The translations under genes and the position numbers were made by a program. From an uncultured delta proteobacterium (GTDB lineage Bacteria > Desulfobacterota > Desulfobulbia > Desulfobulbales > Desulfurivibrionaceae), in assembly GCA_903869265.1 (NCBI GenBank), contig CAIPYE010000017.1, forward strand, positions 62,001 to 126,000: a stretch of DNA of 64,000 nt, read 5' to 3'. The notes below the pieces were generated by a model. That model ran no database searches. It was not told the DNA's origin and saw only the letters and a program-made list of their open reading frames with translations. Position 1 is the stretch's first letter. Each line of letters starts with the position of its first letter. Shown here piece after piece: positions 45,233-55,017 of the stretch.

Positions 45233-45517
45233 TCAGCCGTTTTCCTGCCGAGGTGTTTGGCGGCCAGCACAATAAACTTTCCGGCATTGTTCGCTGCAAA
45301 AAAATACAACCGTATCTTTGTCTTGTAACACAACGGCCTGCTTTTTGGGAATATAGATATGGCAGACCGGGTCTTCCACCAATTCATCATGGGCAGCAGA
45401 ATCGCCCGTGTTTGCGCCTTGCCCGCCACTGCTGGACCTGAGTTTTTTTTTCCTGCCGCCGGTCAGCAGGCGGTAGATGACATAGAGAAAAACCGCGTAG
45501 ATGAAGAGTTTAAACAC
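45233..45517 (-). CDS. Small membrane-anchored TRASH/YHS-like metal-binding protein
   Basis: A 94-residue protein with one N-terminal membrane segment (LFIYAVFLYVIYRLL), a basic linker (GGRKKKLR) and a C-terminal metal-binding unit DPVCHIYIPKKQA...FFCSEQCRKVY, resembling TRASH/YHS or PP0621-family modules. The GTG start at 45517 with AGGAG 8 nt upstream overlaps the folK stop by 8 nt, so it is probably co-translated; the longer track frame enters folK. The Cys ligands suggest a bound metal ion, but the function is unknown. Confidence 0.7.
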   Translation of the reverse strand: MFKLFIYAVFLYVIYRLLTGGRKKKLRSSSGGQGANTGDSAAHDELVEDPVCHIYIPKKQAVVLQDKDTVVFFCSEQCRKVYCAGRQTPRQENG

Positions 45518-46028
45518 TGAAGGACTCCTTGTTTCGCCATTCCTGCCGCTCCACCCCTGCCTGGGCGCGGAGTTCGCCGCAGAGATCCAGGCTGGTCCGG
45601 CCCAGGACAGGATGCACATGCTTGGGTGCCAGTTCCGCCAGCGGCGCCAGCACGAAAAGGCGGTTGGCGATCTGCGGATGGGGAACGGTCAGTATTTTGC
45701 TTTGTATCATCAGGTCTCCGTAGTAGAGCAGGTCCAGATCGACGGGCCTGTCTTGGGTCAGGGCGCGATCCCGGCCCAGGTCTGTCTCGATGGCGAGCAT
45801 GGCGGCTAGTAGTTCGGTGGGGGAAAGGCTGGTGAAGATTTCGCCCACGGCATTGGTGAACCAGTGCTCCGTGTCCATGCCGACAGGCTCGGTTCGGTAT
45901 GGGCTCGATAACCCGTGCAGAGTAATCTCCGCCATGTGGCCCAACCGCTGCCAGGCCGCGATCAGATTGGCCTGGCCGTCACCGAGATTGGAACCCAGCC
46001 CGATAAAGGCCCGCTGTTGTTTTCCCAT
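45510..46028 (-). CDS. folK: 2-amino-4-hydroxy-6-hydroxymethyldihydropteridine pyrophosphokinase
   Basis: HPPK, which transfers pyrophosphate from ATP to the pterin alcohol in folate synthesis. At 172 residues it contains AFIGLGSNLGDG, SSPYRTEPVG, the catalytic DRPVDLDLLYYG (Mg-binding Asp pair) and PHPQIANRLFVLAPLAELAP. It lies downstream of dapB after a gap containing repeat B1 and overlaps the TRASH-like gene. Confidence 0.93.
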   Translation of the reverse strand: MGKQQRAFIGLGSNLGDGQANLIAAWQRLGHMAEITLHGLSSPYRTEPVGMDTEHWFTNAVGEIFTSLSPTELLAAMLAIETDLGRDRALTQDRPVDLDLLYYGDLMIQSKILTVPHPQIANRLFVLAPLAELAPKHVHPVLGRTSLDLCGELRAQAGVERQEWRNKESFSV

Positions 46029-46053
46029 GGAGCCTCTTGAAAAATCCCCAAAG

Positions 46054-46164
46054 TTCCCTCCCGTCGAGGGAGGGCTAGGGAGAGGGGGAAATAGCTGGAA
46101 CGGTAGATTGCAACTTCACCCTTCCCCCGGTCTATACGCCCTCGACGGGAGGGGGAGTCAATTT
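46054..46164. repeat. Repeat family B, copy 1 (C/G-rich palindromic)
   Basis: Reverse complement AAATTGACTCCCCCTCCC...GGGTGAAGT...GCAAC...CTAGCTATTTCCCC...GGAGGGAA aligns with the element at 61296-61414. Internal CCCTC-CGACGGGAGGG arms can fold. It lies 3' of dapB. Confidence 0.75.
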
Positions 46165-46175
46165 GGAAGAAGCTC

Positions 46176-46985
46176 CTAAATATCCTGCAAGCCCAGCACG
46201 TCGAACATGGTGTAGAGTCCGTTGGGCTTGCCCACCACCCAGGCGGCGGCAAGGGCCGCACCCCGGGCGAAGTTGTCCCGGCTATGGGCCCGGTGGGTGA
46301 GTTCCAGCCTCTCCCCTGCCCCGGCAAAATAGACGGTGTGTTCGCCCACGATATCCCCGGCCCGGATGGTCTGGATGCCGATTTCCTTGTCTGTGCGTGC
46401 GCCGATCATGCCGTGGCGGGAATAGACCCCCACCTCGGCCAGGTTGCGGTGCACGCCTTCCGCCACCATCTCCCCCAATTTGAGAGCCGTGCCGCTGGGC
46501 GCGTCCTTTTTCATCCGATGGTGGGCCTCGACGATCTCGATATCGTAGGCATCGCCCAGCAGGGCGGCCATCTTCCGGGCAATCTTGAACAACACATTGA
46601 CGCCCACTGCCATGTTCGGGGACTGGACGCAGGGGAAATTCCGGCTCAATTCGGCAAGTTCAGCCAGATTATCGGGGCTGAGCCCAGTGGTGCCGATGAC
46701 CATGGCCTTTTTTGCCTGGGCCGCCTTGCGGGCCAGGGCCATGGTGGCCTCGTGGAAGGTGAAGTCAATAACCACGTCGCCCTGGTCCTTGACCGCCTCG
46801 AAGCTGTCCGCAACCGTAATGCCCAAAGCGCCCATCCCAGCCAGTTCGCCGAGATCCTTGCCCAGCTCCGGGGTATCGGGCCGCTCAAAGCCAGCGGCCA
46901 AGGTCAACCCTTCCTGTTGGTGCACCATATAGCTGATCCGGCGGCCCATCCTGCCTGCGGCCCCGGCGACAATAACCTTGGTCAT
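46176..46985 (-). CDS. dapB: 4-hydroxy-tetrahydrodipicolinate reductase
   Basis: NAD(P)H-dependent reductase in lysine/diaminopimelate synthesis. The 269 residues begin MTKVIVAGAAGRMGRRI (dinucleotide-binding GxxGxxG), with VIGTTGL, SPNMAVGVN, the catalytic EAHHRMKKDAPSGTA and GEHTVYFAG. AAGGAG lies before the ATG. Neighbouring dapA, dapF and lysA on the same strand complete the later steps; the succinylase or aminotransferase genes are not in the window. Confidence 0.95.
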   Translation of the reverse strand: MTKVIVAGAAGRMGRRISYMVHQQEGLTLAAGFERPDTPELGKDLGELAGMGALGITVADSFEAVKDQGDVVIDFTFHEATMALARKAAQAKKAMVIGTTGLSPDNLAELAELSRNFPCVQSPNMAVGVNVLFKIARKMAALLGDAYDIEIVEAHHRMKKDAPSGTALKLGEMVAEGVHRNLAEVGVYSRHGMIGARTDKEIGIQTIRAGDIVGEHTVYFAGAGERLELTHRAHSRDNFARGAALAAAWVVGKPNGLYTMFDVLGLQDI

Positions 46986-47053
46986 GATCTTCTCCTTAAA
47001 ATTCAGCTGTCAGTTGAGAGCTATAAGCACACGGCTATGCGCCTTGGCGCAAC

Positions 47054-47938
47054 TTATACCAGCCCGCAGTCGGCCAGAACCTTCCTGAGCTTCTCGGTGT
47101 TTGCCTCGCTCATCTTGTACAGAGGCAGACGCGGAGCACTGTTTTTGATCTTGCCCATTATGGCCAGCGACGTCTTGGCCGGGGTCGGGTTGGTCTCGAT
47201 GAACATCGCGCCCATGAGCGGGAAAAGCTTGTAATGCAGCTTGCGGGCCTTGGTAAAATCCCCGGTCAGGGCTGCGTCCATCATGGCGGCCATGTCCTTG
47301 GGCGCCACGTTGGAGGTAACGGAAATCACCCCGGTGCCGCCGATGGCCACCGTGGCCATGGAGGTGAAATCGTCGCCGGACATCACCGCAAAATTCTTGG
47401 GGCAAAGGCGGATGACCTGGCTGATCTGGTTCAGATCCGCAGTGGCTTCCTTGACGCCGACGATGTTCTTGATCTTGGCGCAGCGGGCCACGGTCTCCGG
47501 CAGCATGTTGACGCTGGTGCGGCTGGGCACATTGTAGAGGATGATGGGGATATCCACCGCCTCGGCCACTGCCTTGAAATGCTGGTAGAGCCCTTCCTGG
47601 GTGGGCTTGTTGTAGTAGGGCGTGATCATCAGGGCGCCGTCGGCCCCCGCAGCCTTGGCGGCGCGGGTCAGCTCGATGGATTCGCTGGTGGAGTTGGAGC
47701 CGGTTCCGGCCAACACAGGCACCCTCCCCTTGACGGTCTTGATGGTCAGCGCCACCACCCGATGGTGCTCTTCATGGGTCAGGGTGGCGGACTCGCCGGT
47801 GGTGCCGCAGGGCACGATGCCGTGGGTGCCGTTCTTGATCTGGAACTCGATGAGATCCTTCAACCCCTTTTCATCGACCTTGCCGTCCTTGGTAAAGGGC
47901 GTGACAATGGCCACATAGGCGCCGCGAAACTTGTTCAT
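47054..47938 (-). CDS. dapA: 4-hydroxy-tetrahydrodipicolinate synthase
   Basis: Class I aldolase condensing pyruvate and aspartate semialdehyde, first committed step to lysine. The 294 residues have AIVTPFTKDGKVDE, GTTGESATL, GTGSNST, the Tyr of LYNVPSRT and the Schiff-base Lys in GVKEATADL. CAGGAGGAAGTT immediately precedes the ATG. Upstream of dapB, downstream of dapF. Confidence 0.95.
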   Translation of the reverse strand: MNKFRGAYVAIVTPFTKDGKVDEKGLKDLIEFQIKNGTHGIVPCGTTGESATLTHEEHHRVVALTIKTVKGRVPVLAGTGSNSTSESIELTRAAKAAGADGALMITPYYNKPTQEGLYQHFKAVAEAVDIPIILYNVPSRTSVNMLPETVARCAKIKNIVGVKEATADLNQISQVIRLCPKNFAVMSGDDFTSMATVAIGGTGVISVTSNVAPKDMAAMMDAALTGDFTKARKLHYKLFPLMGAMFIETNPTPAKTSLAIMGKIKNSAPRLPLYKMSEANTEKLRKVLADCGLV

Positions 47939-47987
47939 AACTTCCTCCTGTGTCTCTCAATCAAAGGCAAAAAAGGGGGGTGGCCCC

Positions 47988-48824
47988 TTACGACTTCGTC
48001 CGTATTGCTTCGGCGTGCAGCCGACCTTCGTAGATAAAATTGGCTGGCCCTTCCAGATAAACGCCGGCAATCTCTTGACCGGCAAGGGTGTAATGGATGG
48101 TCAACAGCTCGCCGCCCGAGGTGGTCACCGCCACTGGGGGCTGCGCCAGACCGAGAATTCCGGCGATGATGCCTGCGGCCACGGCGCCGGTGCCGCAGGC
48201 CAGGGTTTCCCCCTCGACCCCGCGCTCATAGGTGCGGACGATCAGGCCGTTGCCACCCTGCTGCTTCACAAAATTAACATTGGTCCCGGCTGGCTGGAAG
48301 CGCTCGTGGAAGCGGATAGTTCTGCCCCATTCCAGCACCGGGGCCTGCGCGATGTCTTCCATGAAGAGCACGGCATGGGGTACCCCTGTGTTGAGGCTAT
48401 GCACCACCTGCTCCTGGCCGTTGACCATGAGCTTCTCATGCAGGTGCAGGGTGTTGGGCGCGGTCATCTTGAGCTTGACCGACTGGCCCGTCACCTCGGC
48501 CTCAATGGGTCCGGCCACGGTCTCAAAGCGCATCCGCGCCGGGGCTATGCCGTGGTCATGGGCAAAGCGGGCGGCGCAGCGGGCGCCGTTGCCGCACATT
48601 TCGGCCCAGCTGCCGTCACCGTTCAAGAACTGCCAGCGGAAATCCGCGCTCTCGCTGTTTTCAATCAAGATCAGGCCGTCCGCGCCCACGGAAACCCTCC
48701 GCTCGCACACCGCCCTGGCAAAACCGGGCATCTCTTCCCGGCTCAAAAACGGAGTGCGATGGTCAATGAGGATGAAGTCATTGCCGGTGCCGCTCATCTT
48801 GGTGAACTCAATGGGAAACTGCAT
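47988..48824 (-). CDS. dapF: Diaminopimelate epimerase
   Basis: Converts LL- to meso-diaminopimelate. The 278 residues start with FTKMSGTGNDFILID and contain the two catalytic Cys motifs, MCGNGARCAARFA and LACGTGAVAAGI. It lies 2 nt after the lysA stop and precedes dapA, within a tight lysA-dapF-dapA-dapB arrangement. Confidence 0.95.
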   Translation of the reverse strand: MQFPIEFTKMSGTGNDFILIDHRTPFLSREEMPGFARAVCERRVSVGADGLILIENSESADFRWQFLNGDGSWAEMCGNGARCAARFAHDHGIAPARMRFETVAGPIEAEVTGQSVKLKMTAPNTLHLHEKLMVNGQEQVVHSLNTGVPHAVLFMEDIAQAPVLEWGRTIRFHERFQPAGTNVNFVKQQGGNGLIVRTYERGVEGETLACGTGAVAAGIIAGILGLAQPPVAVTTSGGELLTIHYTLAGQEIAGVYLEGPANFIYEGRLHAEAIRTKS

Positions 48825-48826
48825 GG

Positions 48827-50089
48827 TTATGCGCCCTTTCCGAGAAATTCCGGGATGCTTTCCCCCTGGATCAGGGTTTCATAGGTTTCCCTGGCCCGGA
48901 TCACATGAAATGCGTTGCCATGCACCAGAACCTCGGCCACCCGGGGTCGGGAATTGTAGTTGGACGACATGGAAAACCCATAGGCTCCGGCGCTCATCAC
49001 CGCCAGCAGCTCGTCGGCCTCCACGTTGGGCATCAGCCTTTCCCGGGCAAGAAAATCGCCGGTTTCACAGATCGGCCCCACCACGTCGGCCACCGCCTGT
49101 TCCCGGTCGGGGTGCTCCACGGCCTGGATGAGGTGGAAGGCGTCGTAGAGGCTGGGCCGGGCCAGGTCGTTCATCCCGGCATCGACAATGATGAATTTCT
49201 TGAGCCCTTCCTTGGTGTACAACACCCTGGTGACCAGCGCCCCGGCGTTGCCCACCAGTACCCGGCCCGGTTCGAGGATCAGGGTGCAGGCAAGCCCTGC
49301 CAGCTCCTGCTTGATGGCCTGGGCATACTCGGATGGCAACGGCGGCTCTTCGGCGTTGTAACGGATACCCAGGCCCCCACCCAGGTCGAGATGGGTGATG
49401 GAGATCCCCTGTTCAGCAAGCAGGGCGATGAAACCCTTTACCTTGGCCAGGGATTCGACAAAGGGTGCGACCTTGGTGAGCTGCGAGCCGATATGACAGC
49501 TTACCCCTTTGATGGCGATGTTGGGCAGCTTGCTGGCCGCGAGATACACCCGCAGCGCGTCGGTGATGGGGATGCCGAACTTGTTCTTGGCCAACCCGGT
49601 GGAGATGTAGGCGTGGGTCTTGGGGTCCACATCCGGGTTCACCCGCAAGGAGACCGGGGCTTTGAGCCCGAGGTTTGCTGCCACTGTCTGGATCACGGCC
49701 AGCTCCTGCTCGGATTCCACGTTGAGCATGAGGATACCGCACTCCAGGGCGGCGCGGATCTCTGCTGCGGTTTTGCCCACCCCCGAGTAGACGATTTTTT
49801 GGGGATCAACCCCGGCGGTGCGCGCCCGGAACAGCTCGCCGCCGGAAACGATGTCCGTACCGCCGCCCAGGGACGCGAAAAGGCGGAGGATGGCGATGTT
49901 GGCGCAGGACTTGGCCGCGAAGCAGGTGATATGGGGGATGTCACCAAAGGCCTGGTCAAAGGCGGTAAAATGACGGCTCAGGGTGGCACCGCTGTACAGA
50001 TAGAACGGGGTGCCCACCGCCTCTGCCACCGTTGGCACGGCAACATCCTCGCAATGCAGGGTGTCGTTTTTGTACTGAAAATCATGCAT
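48827..50089 (-). CDS. lysA: Diaminopimelate decarboxylase
   Basis: PLP enzyme making L-lysine from meso-diaminopimelate, 420 residues. The PLP Lys is in CFAAKSCANIAIL; further family marks are GGGTDIVSGGELFRA, DLGGGLGIRYN, EPGRVLVGNAG and the CETGDFLARER active-site Cys region. It begins with MHDFQYK and sits just downstream of the FN3 lipoprotein gene. Confidence 0.95.
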   Translation of the reverse strand: MHDFQYKNDTLHCEDVAVPTVAEAVGTPFYLYSGATLSRHFTAFDQAFGDIPHITCFAAKSCANIAILRLFASLGGGTDIVSGGELFRARTAGVDPQKIVYSGVGKTAAEIRAALECGILMLNVESEQELAVIQTVAANLGLKAPVSLRVNPDVDPKTHAYISTGLAKNKFGIPITDALRVYLAASKLPNIAIKGVSCHIGSQLTKVAPFVESLAKVKGFIALLAEQGISITHLDLGGGLGIRYNAEEPPLPSEYAQAIKQELAGLACTLILEPGRVLVGNAGALVTRVLYTKEGLKKFIIVDAGMNDLARPSLYDAFHLIQAVEHPDREQAVADVVGPICETGDFLARERLMPNVEADELLAVMSAGAYGFSMSSNYNSRPRVAEVLVHGNAFHVIRARETYETLIQGESIPEFLGKGA

Positions 50090-50108
50090 GGTTTGCTATC
50101 TCAACTTA

Positions 50109-51176
50109 TCATTCTTCGCTATACGTGGCTTCCATGGAAGACGTGCTTTCGTTGGGTGGCATGGCCTGGTCAAAGGCGGTGACCGAGTAATACCAGACGC
50201 CTCTGCCCTTGGGCGGTTTTGTGTCGAGAAAAGAAAGACCTGCCCCGCCAACCTCGCCGATGCGTTCCGGGGTCGGGTTGCGGGCCGAGCGGCGGTAGAT
50301 GCGGAAACCCGCCAGATCAGGCTCGGCAACGGTATCCCAGAGAACCTTGATCCCCTCGTTGGTGACCACGATCCGGACCTTCTGGGGCGGCGCCGGAGGC
50401 GTGAGGTCGCGCGGGGTGGCGCTTACGACGGGGCTTGCCATGCCGGCCGCCACGGTTCCTTCGTGCAGCCGCATGGCCCGGATCTTGTACTGGTAGGCCT
50501 TGCTATTTCGCAAGCCCTTGTCCGTATAGACCAACCCCTCGATCAGCTCGCCCGGCATCTCGCTAAACGTCTCGCCGCTGTCGGTCGAGCGGGAAACCTG
50601 ATAGCGGATGGGGTCGGAAACGGTTGTCCCATCCAGCAATCCTGCGGGCGGCTGCCAGCGCAGGGTAAGGGACTTGTCCCCTTCCTCAATTCTGAAATTT
50701 GTCGGAGCCAGGAGCGGGGTATCCCAGACCACCGAAACGGTGTTCGAATCATCGCTGCTGACAAACCAGCCCGCCTTGCTGCGGACCCGGTACACATAGC
50801 GGTGATTGGGGCGCAACAGGGTCTCCTGATAGGAAACCCTCCCCTTGTCGTTGCTTTCCGCCGTGATCTCGATGGAAGGACCAAAGGGGATGGGGCAGTC
50901 CGGGCAGTAATCTTTGATGGGGATAACGGCCCGCAGCAGTTCAAACTTCTCGATCCGGTACGGCAACCGATCGCCCTCCACGGTTGACCGAGGATAGGAC
51001 CAGCTTAGCTCCACCCCTTTTTCGTCAAGATTATAGCGCAGATCGGTGATGGGCGCCGGCATCACGGTATCGGGCGGCACGGGCCGGGTCTTCTTGCCGC
51101 AACCCGCCAAACCGGTGGCGAAAACCATTGCCAAGGCCAAAACAAGCATGCGCCTCCCAATCACTCCGGATCTCAT
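50109..51176 (-). CDS. FN3-repeat lipoprotein between argH and lysA
   Basis: A 355-residue protein. The N-terminus (RRMLVLALAMVFATGLAGC) is a lipoprotein signal with lipobox LAGC, followed by GKKTRPVPP. The rest looks like three fibronectin type III-like beta-sandwich units at about 45-135, 145-245 and 255-350 (VELSWSYPRS, LTLRWQPPAG, IKVLWDTVAEPDLAGFRIYRR). It is probably an outer-membrane or periplasmic scaffold. Its ATG overlaps the argH TGA (ATGA), so it appears translationally coupled to amino-acid biosynthesis genes, an odd setting whose meaning is unknown. Confidence 0.8.
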   Translation of the reverse strand: MRSGVIGRRMLVLALAMVFATGLAGCGKKTRPVPPDTVMPAPITDLRYNLDEKGVELSWSYPRSTVEGDRLPYRIEKFELLRAVIPIKDYCPDCPIPFGPSIEITAESNDKGRVSYQETLLRPNHRYVYRVRSKAGWFVSSDDSNTVSVVWDTPLLAPTNFRIEEGDKSLTLRWQPPAGLLDGTTVSDPIRYQVSRSTDSGETFSEMPGELIEGLVYTDKGLRNSKAYQYKIRAMRLHEGTVAAGMASPVVSATPRDLTPPAPPQKVRIVVTNEGIKVLWDTVAEPDLAGFRIYRRSARNPTPERIGEVGGAGLSFLDTKPPKGRGVWYYSVTAFDQAMPPNESTSSMEATYSEE

Positions 51177-52588
51177 GGCTTAATCCCCAACTCTTTTTCC
51201 GCCTGCTTCAAGGCCTTGGCCACCATCTTGCCCGAGGTGCCGCCCAGAGATACCCGGCTTTTGACCGAGCCGTCGATGGAGAGCACTTTGAAAACATCAC
51301 CCTCGATGACTTCAGAGAATTTTTTTAGCTCCGCCAGCTTCAACTCGGTGAGTTCCTTGCCCTTGCTTATGCAAAAGGCCACGGTGCGGCCGACAATGGC
51401 GTGGGCCTGGCGGAAGGGAATGTTTTTCAGCACCAGATAGTCGGCCAGGTCGGTGGCGGTCATATAGCCGCCGCCAAGGCCTTTGGCCAGCCGCGCCTCG
51501 TTGAAGGTGAGGTTGGCCAGCAGTTGGGCCATGATTGCCACGGACTGGGAGACCGTGTCCACCGTGTCAAAGAGCGGCTCCTTGTCTTCCTGGAGGTCGC
51601 GGTTATAGGTCATTGGCAGACCCTTGAGCAGCATGAGCAGGGACATGAGATTGCCCACCACCCTGCCGCTCTTGCCCCGGATCAGCTCGGGGATATCCGG
51701 GTTCTTCTTCTGGGGCATGATGGAGCTGCCGGTGCAGAAGCTGTCCGCCAGGGTCACGAAGGAAAACTCCTCGGTGGTCCACAGCACCAGTTCTTCGGAG
51801 AGACGGCTCAGGTGGATCTGGATCAGGCTGGCCGCGCTCATGAACTCGATGATGAAATCGCGATCCCCCACCGTGTCCATGCTGTTGGCGGTGATCTTTG
51901 GGAAACCCAGCTCCTTGGCGACAAACTCCCGGTCGATGGGCAGACCGGTGCCAGCCAGGGCCGCAGCGCCCAAGGGCATGACATTGATCCGCTTCAGTCC
52001 ATCGCTCAACCGTTCCCGGTCGCGGCCGAACATCTCGTAATAGGCCAGCATGTGGTGCGCCACCAGCACCGGCTGTGCCCGCTGCAGATGGGTGTAGCCC
52101 GGCATCACCGCATGCTCGTATTTCCGGGCCAGAACCACGAAGGATTTTTGTAGCCCGGAAAGCAGCGCGATGAGGTTGTGGCATTCCTCCCTGAGATAGA
52201 GGCGCACATCCAGCGCCACCTGATCGTTGCGGCTTCGGGCGGTATGCAGCTTTTCCCCGGCCGGGCCGATCTTTTCCACCAGAGTCTTTTCGATATTCAT
52301 GTGAATATCCTCAAGCTCGGGCCTGAAGACAAAGATGCCGGTTTCAATTTCCCGCTCGATCTGGCCTAACCCCTTGAGGATCTGGTCCCGCTCCTTGACG
52401 CTGATCAACCCCTGCTTGGCGAGCATCTTGGCGTGCGCCCGGCTGCCGGCGATGTCATGCTTATACAGCCTGGCATCGTAGTGGATGGAGGCGGTGAATG
52501 CCTCCACCGAGGCGGCGGTTTTTTCGGCAAATCTGCCGCCCCACAGCTTGGCCGGAGCCTTTTTTTTCTCTTTTGAAGAGGATGCCAT
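51173..52588 (-). CDS. argH: Argininosuccinate lyase
   Basis: Last step of arginine synthesis: argininosuccinate to arginine and fumarate. The 471 residues include [29 protein letters not shown], the fumarase-superfamily signature [12 protein letters not shown] and [10 protein letters not shown]. The C-terminal half has the FRQAHAIVG pattern of this family. It follows argG by 24 nt on the same strand and overlaps the FN3 lipoprotein. Confidence 0.96.
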   Translation of the reverse strand: MASSSKEKKKAPAKLWGGRFAEKTAASVEAFTASIHYDARLYKHDIAGSRAHAKMLAKQGLISVKERDQILKGLGQIEREIETGIFVFRPELEDIHMNIEKTLVEKIGPAGEKLHTARSRNDQVALDVRLYLREECHNLIALLSGLQKSFVVLARKYEHAVMPGYTHLQRAQPVLVAHHMLAYYEMFGRDRERLSDGLKRINVMPLGAAALAGTGLPIDREFVAKELGFPKITANSMDTVGDRDFIIEFMSAASLIQIHLSRLSEELVLWTTEEFSFVTLADSFCTGSSIMPQKKNPDIPELIRGKSGRVVGNLMSLLMLLKGLPMTYNRDLQEDKEPLFDTVDTVSQSVAIMAQLLANLTFNEARLAKGLGGGYMTATDLADYLVLKNIPFRQAHAIVGRTVAFCISKGKELTELKLAELKKFSEVIEGDVFKVLSIDGSVKSRVSLGGTSGKMVAKALKQAEKELGIKP

Positions 52589-52612
52589 TGTCGTCTCTGC
52601 TTATGCCGGAGT

Positions 52613-53824
52613 TTATTTCTTCTTCTTTTCCACCAGGGCCTGGATGGTCAGACGCAGGGCGTTGAGGCGGATAAAGCCCCCGGCATCCGATTGGGTGTAC
52701 ACCTGGTCTTCCTCAAAGGTGGCAAAGCTTTCCTGGTAGAGCGACTGGTCGGATTTACGTCCCACCGGGATGCAGTTGCCCTTGATCAGCTTGAGCCGCA
52801 CCGTGCCATTCACCGTCTCCTGGGCATTGTCCATGGTCTTTTGCAGGAGCTTCATCTCCGGCGAGAACCAGAAACCGTTGTACACGAGCTCGGCATAGCG
52901 GGGGATTAGGCTGTCGCGGATCTTCATGACCTCGCGGTCCAGGGTGATGGTCTCCAGATCGCGATGGGCCGCGCGCAAAATGGTGCCGCCCGGGGTTTCG
53001 TACACCCCGCGGGATTTCATGCCCACGAACCGGTTCTCCACCATGTCCAGCCTCCCGATGCCGTTGGCGCCGCCCAGGGTGTTGAGGCGGGCCAGCATGG
53101 CTGCGGGGCTGAGGCGTTCGCCGTTGATGGCCACCGGGTTGCCATTGGCGAATTCCATCTCGATATAGGTCGGCACATCCGGGGCCTTTTCCGGAGAGAC
53201 GGAAAGCTTGAACATGGACTCCTCCGGCTCGTTCCACGGGTCTTCCAGGATGCCGCCCTCAAAGCTGATGTGCAGCAGATTCTCGTCGGAGCTGTAAGGC
53301 TTTTCCTTGGTAACCGGCACGGGAATCCCGTGCTCTGCTGCATAGGCCATGAGCTTGGTCCGGGAATTGAGATCCCAGATCCGCCAGGGGGCGATGATGG
53401 TCAGCTTGGGATTCAGGGCCAGATAGGTCAGCTCAAAGCGCACCTGATCGTTGCCCTTGCCGGTGGCGCCGTGGCTAACGGCGTCGGCCCCCTCGGCCTC
53501 GGCGATCCGCACCTGTTCCCGGGCGATGACCGGCCGGGCCAGGGAGGTGCCCAGCAGGTAGGAGCCCTCATAGATGGCGTTGGCGCGAAAGGCCGGGAAG
53601 ACATAGTCGCGGACAAACTCTTCGCGCAGATCGGAGATGATCACCTTTTCGGCGCCGGTGGCCAACCCCTTGGCCCGGACCTTGTCCCAGTCTTCCTCCT
53701 GACCCACATCGGCGGCAAAGGCTACGACCGGAACCTGATATTCTTCCCGCAGCCATTTGAGGATGACCGAGGTATCCAGCCCGCCGGAATAGGCGAGGAC
53801 GATCTTGTTTATATTGGCAGCCAT
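52613..53824 (-). CDS. argG: Argininosuccinate synthase
   Basis: ATP-dependent joining of citrulline and aspartate. The 403 residues begin [19 protein letters not shown] (PP-loop), followed by [22 protein letters not shown] and [13 protein letters not shown]. Full length with a Lys-rich C-terminus (EKKKK). It sits between argF and argH. Confidence 0.96.
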   Translation of the reverse strand: MAANINKIVLAYSGGLDTSVILKWLREEYQVPVVAFAADVGQEEDWDKVRAKGLATGAEKVIISDLREEFVRDYVFPAFRANAIYEGSYLLGTSLARPVIAREQVRIAEAEGADAVSHGATGKGNDQVRFELTYLALNPKLTIIAPWRIWDLNSRTKLMAYAAEHGIPVPVTKEKPYSSDENLLHISFEGGILEDPWNEPEESMFKLSVSPEKAPDVPTYIEMEFANGNPVAINGERLSPAAMLARLNTLGGANGIGRLDMVENRFVGMKSRGVYETPGGTILRAAHRDLETITLDREVMKIRDSLIPRYAELVYNGFWFSPEMKLLQKTMDNAQETVNGTVRLKLIKGNCIPVGRKSDQSLYQESFATFEEDQVYTQSDAGGFIRLNALRLTIQALVEKKKK

Positions 53825-53863
53825 TGGCCGTGTTCTCCCAGTGCGCAGTAATGATTTCGTATT

Positions 53864-54775
53864 TCAGGCCAGATGCATGGCCAGAATAGCCTTGTGGATG
53901 TGGAGCTTGTTCTCCGCCTGGTCAAAGGCGACGCATTGCACCCCCTCCAGCACCTCTTCGGAGATTTCCTCGTCGCGGTGGGCAGGCAGGCAGTGGAGGA
54001 CAATGGCCCCTGGTCTGGCTTGGGCCACCAGGGCCGCATTCACCTGGTACGCTTTGAATACGGCAATCCGCTCTTCCTGCTCGCTTTCCTGGCCCATGCT
54101 GGCCCAGACGTCGGTGTTGATCACATCTGCCTGCCGCACCGCCTCCACCGGATCGCGCACCACCCGGATGGGCTGGCTCGCTTGGGCTTGGGCTGCCGCG
54201 AGAATGGCGGAGTTGGGATCATACCCCTCCGGGCAGGCCAGGGTCAGGGCAAAGCCGAAACGGGCTGCCGCCTGGATCCAGGAGTTGGCCATGTTGTTGC
54301 CGTCTCCCAGCCAGGCGATATGGAGATTTGCCACCTCTCCCTTATGCTCGATCACGGTCATGATGTCGCTCAACACCTGGCAGGGATGGTGCAGGTCGGT
54401 GAGGGCGTTGATCACCGGCACCGTGGAATAGCCGGCCAGTTCATCGACAATCCCCTGGCCATAGGTGCGGACGACCATGCCGTCCACATAGCGGGCCATG
54501 ACCCGGGCCATGTCTTTGAGGGGCTCGTTGCGGGCCAGTTGGGTGTCGCGGCCGGAGAGATAGATTACCTGACCGCCCAAGCCATACATGGCCGCCTCAA
54601 AGGAAACCCTGGTCCGGGTGGAGGGCTTTTCGAAGATGAGGGCCACGGTTTTTCCTGCCAGCTGCTGATGGCGAACCCCGGCCTTGGCTTCTTTTTTAAG
54701 CAGCAGGGCCTGCTCGATGTAGGCGCCAAGCTGCTCCTTGCTGAAATCCTGTAATGCCAGTAGGTGCTTTGTCAT
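53864..54775 (-). CDS. argF: Ornithine carbamoyltransferase
   Basis: Makes citrulline from ornithine and carbamoyl phosphate, 303 residues. Visible motifs are FEKPSTRTRVSFEAAM (carbamoyl-phosphate site), ALTDLHHPCQVLSDI, WLGDGNNMANSW, and the Cys motif VLHCLPAHRDEEI. The 242-nt gap to argD upstream may hold a separate promoter, but none is convincing. It is followed by argG. Confidence 0.95.
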   Translation of the reverse strand: MTKHLLALQDFSKEQLGAYIEQALLLKKEAKAGVRHQQLAGKTVALIFEKPSTRTRVSFEAAMYGLGGQVIYLSGRDTQLARNEPLKDMARVMARYVDGMVVRTYGQGIVDELAGYSTVPVINALTDLHHPCQVLSDIMTVIEHKGEVANLHIAWLGDGNNMANSWIQAAARFGFALTLACPEGYDPNSAILAAAQAQASQPIRVVRDPVEAVRQADVINTDVWASMGQESEQEERIAVFKAYQVNAALVAQARPGAIVLHCLPAHRDEEISEEVLEGVQCVAFDQAENKLHIHKAILAMHLA

Positions 54776-55017
54776 GGTTTGTTCTCTCTGCCAGCCTCCC
54801 CCAACACGGTATTGCGGAAAGAAGACTCTCTCTGTTCAGAGCGTCCTGTCGGCACCACGGCGCGCGGCAGGATTCAGAAGACCGGCTCAAAAAATGTCAG
54901 CCCAAGCAATGCCAGCGAATGACGGACAATGTCACCCCTCAGGTTGGGCCAAACTACAATTCATACAAAAAAACTTTTTCTTTGCAAAGGGATTTTTCGT
55001 GGAAAATGTATGGGGGG

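Noticed and set aside
54776-55017. Hidden small gene or ArgR operator between argD and argF
   Set aside because: No convincing coding frame or ArgR-box pair was seen; the stretch was left as an unassigned gap.
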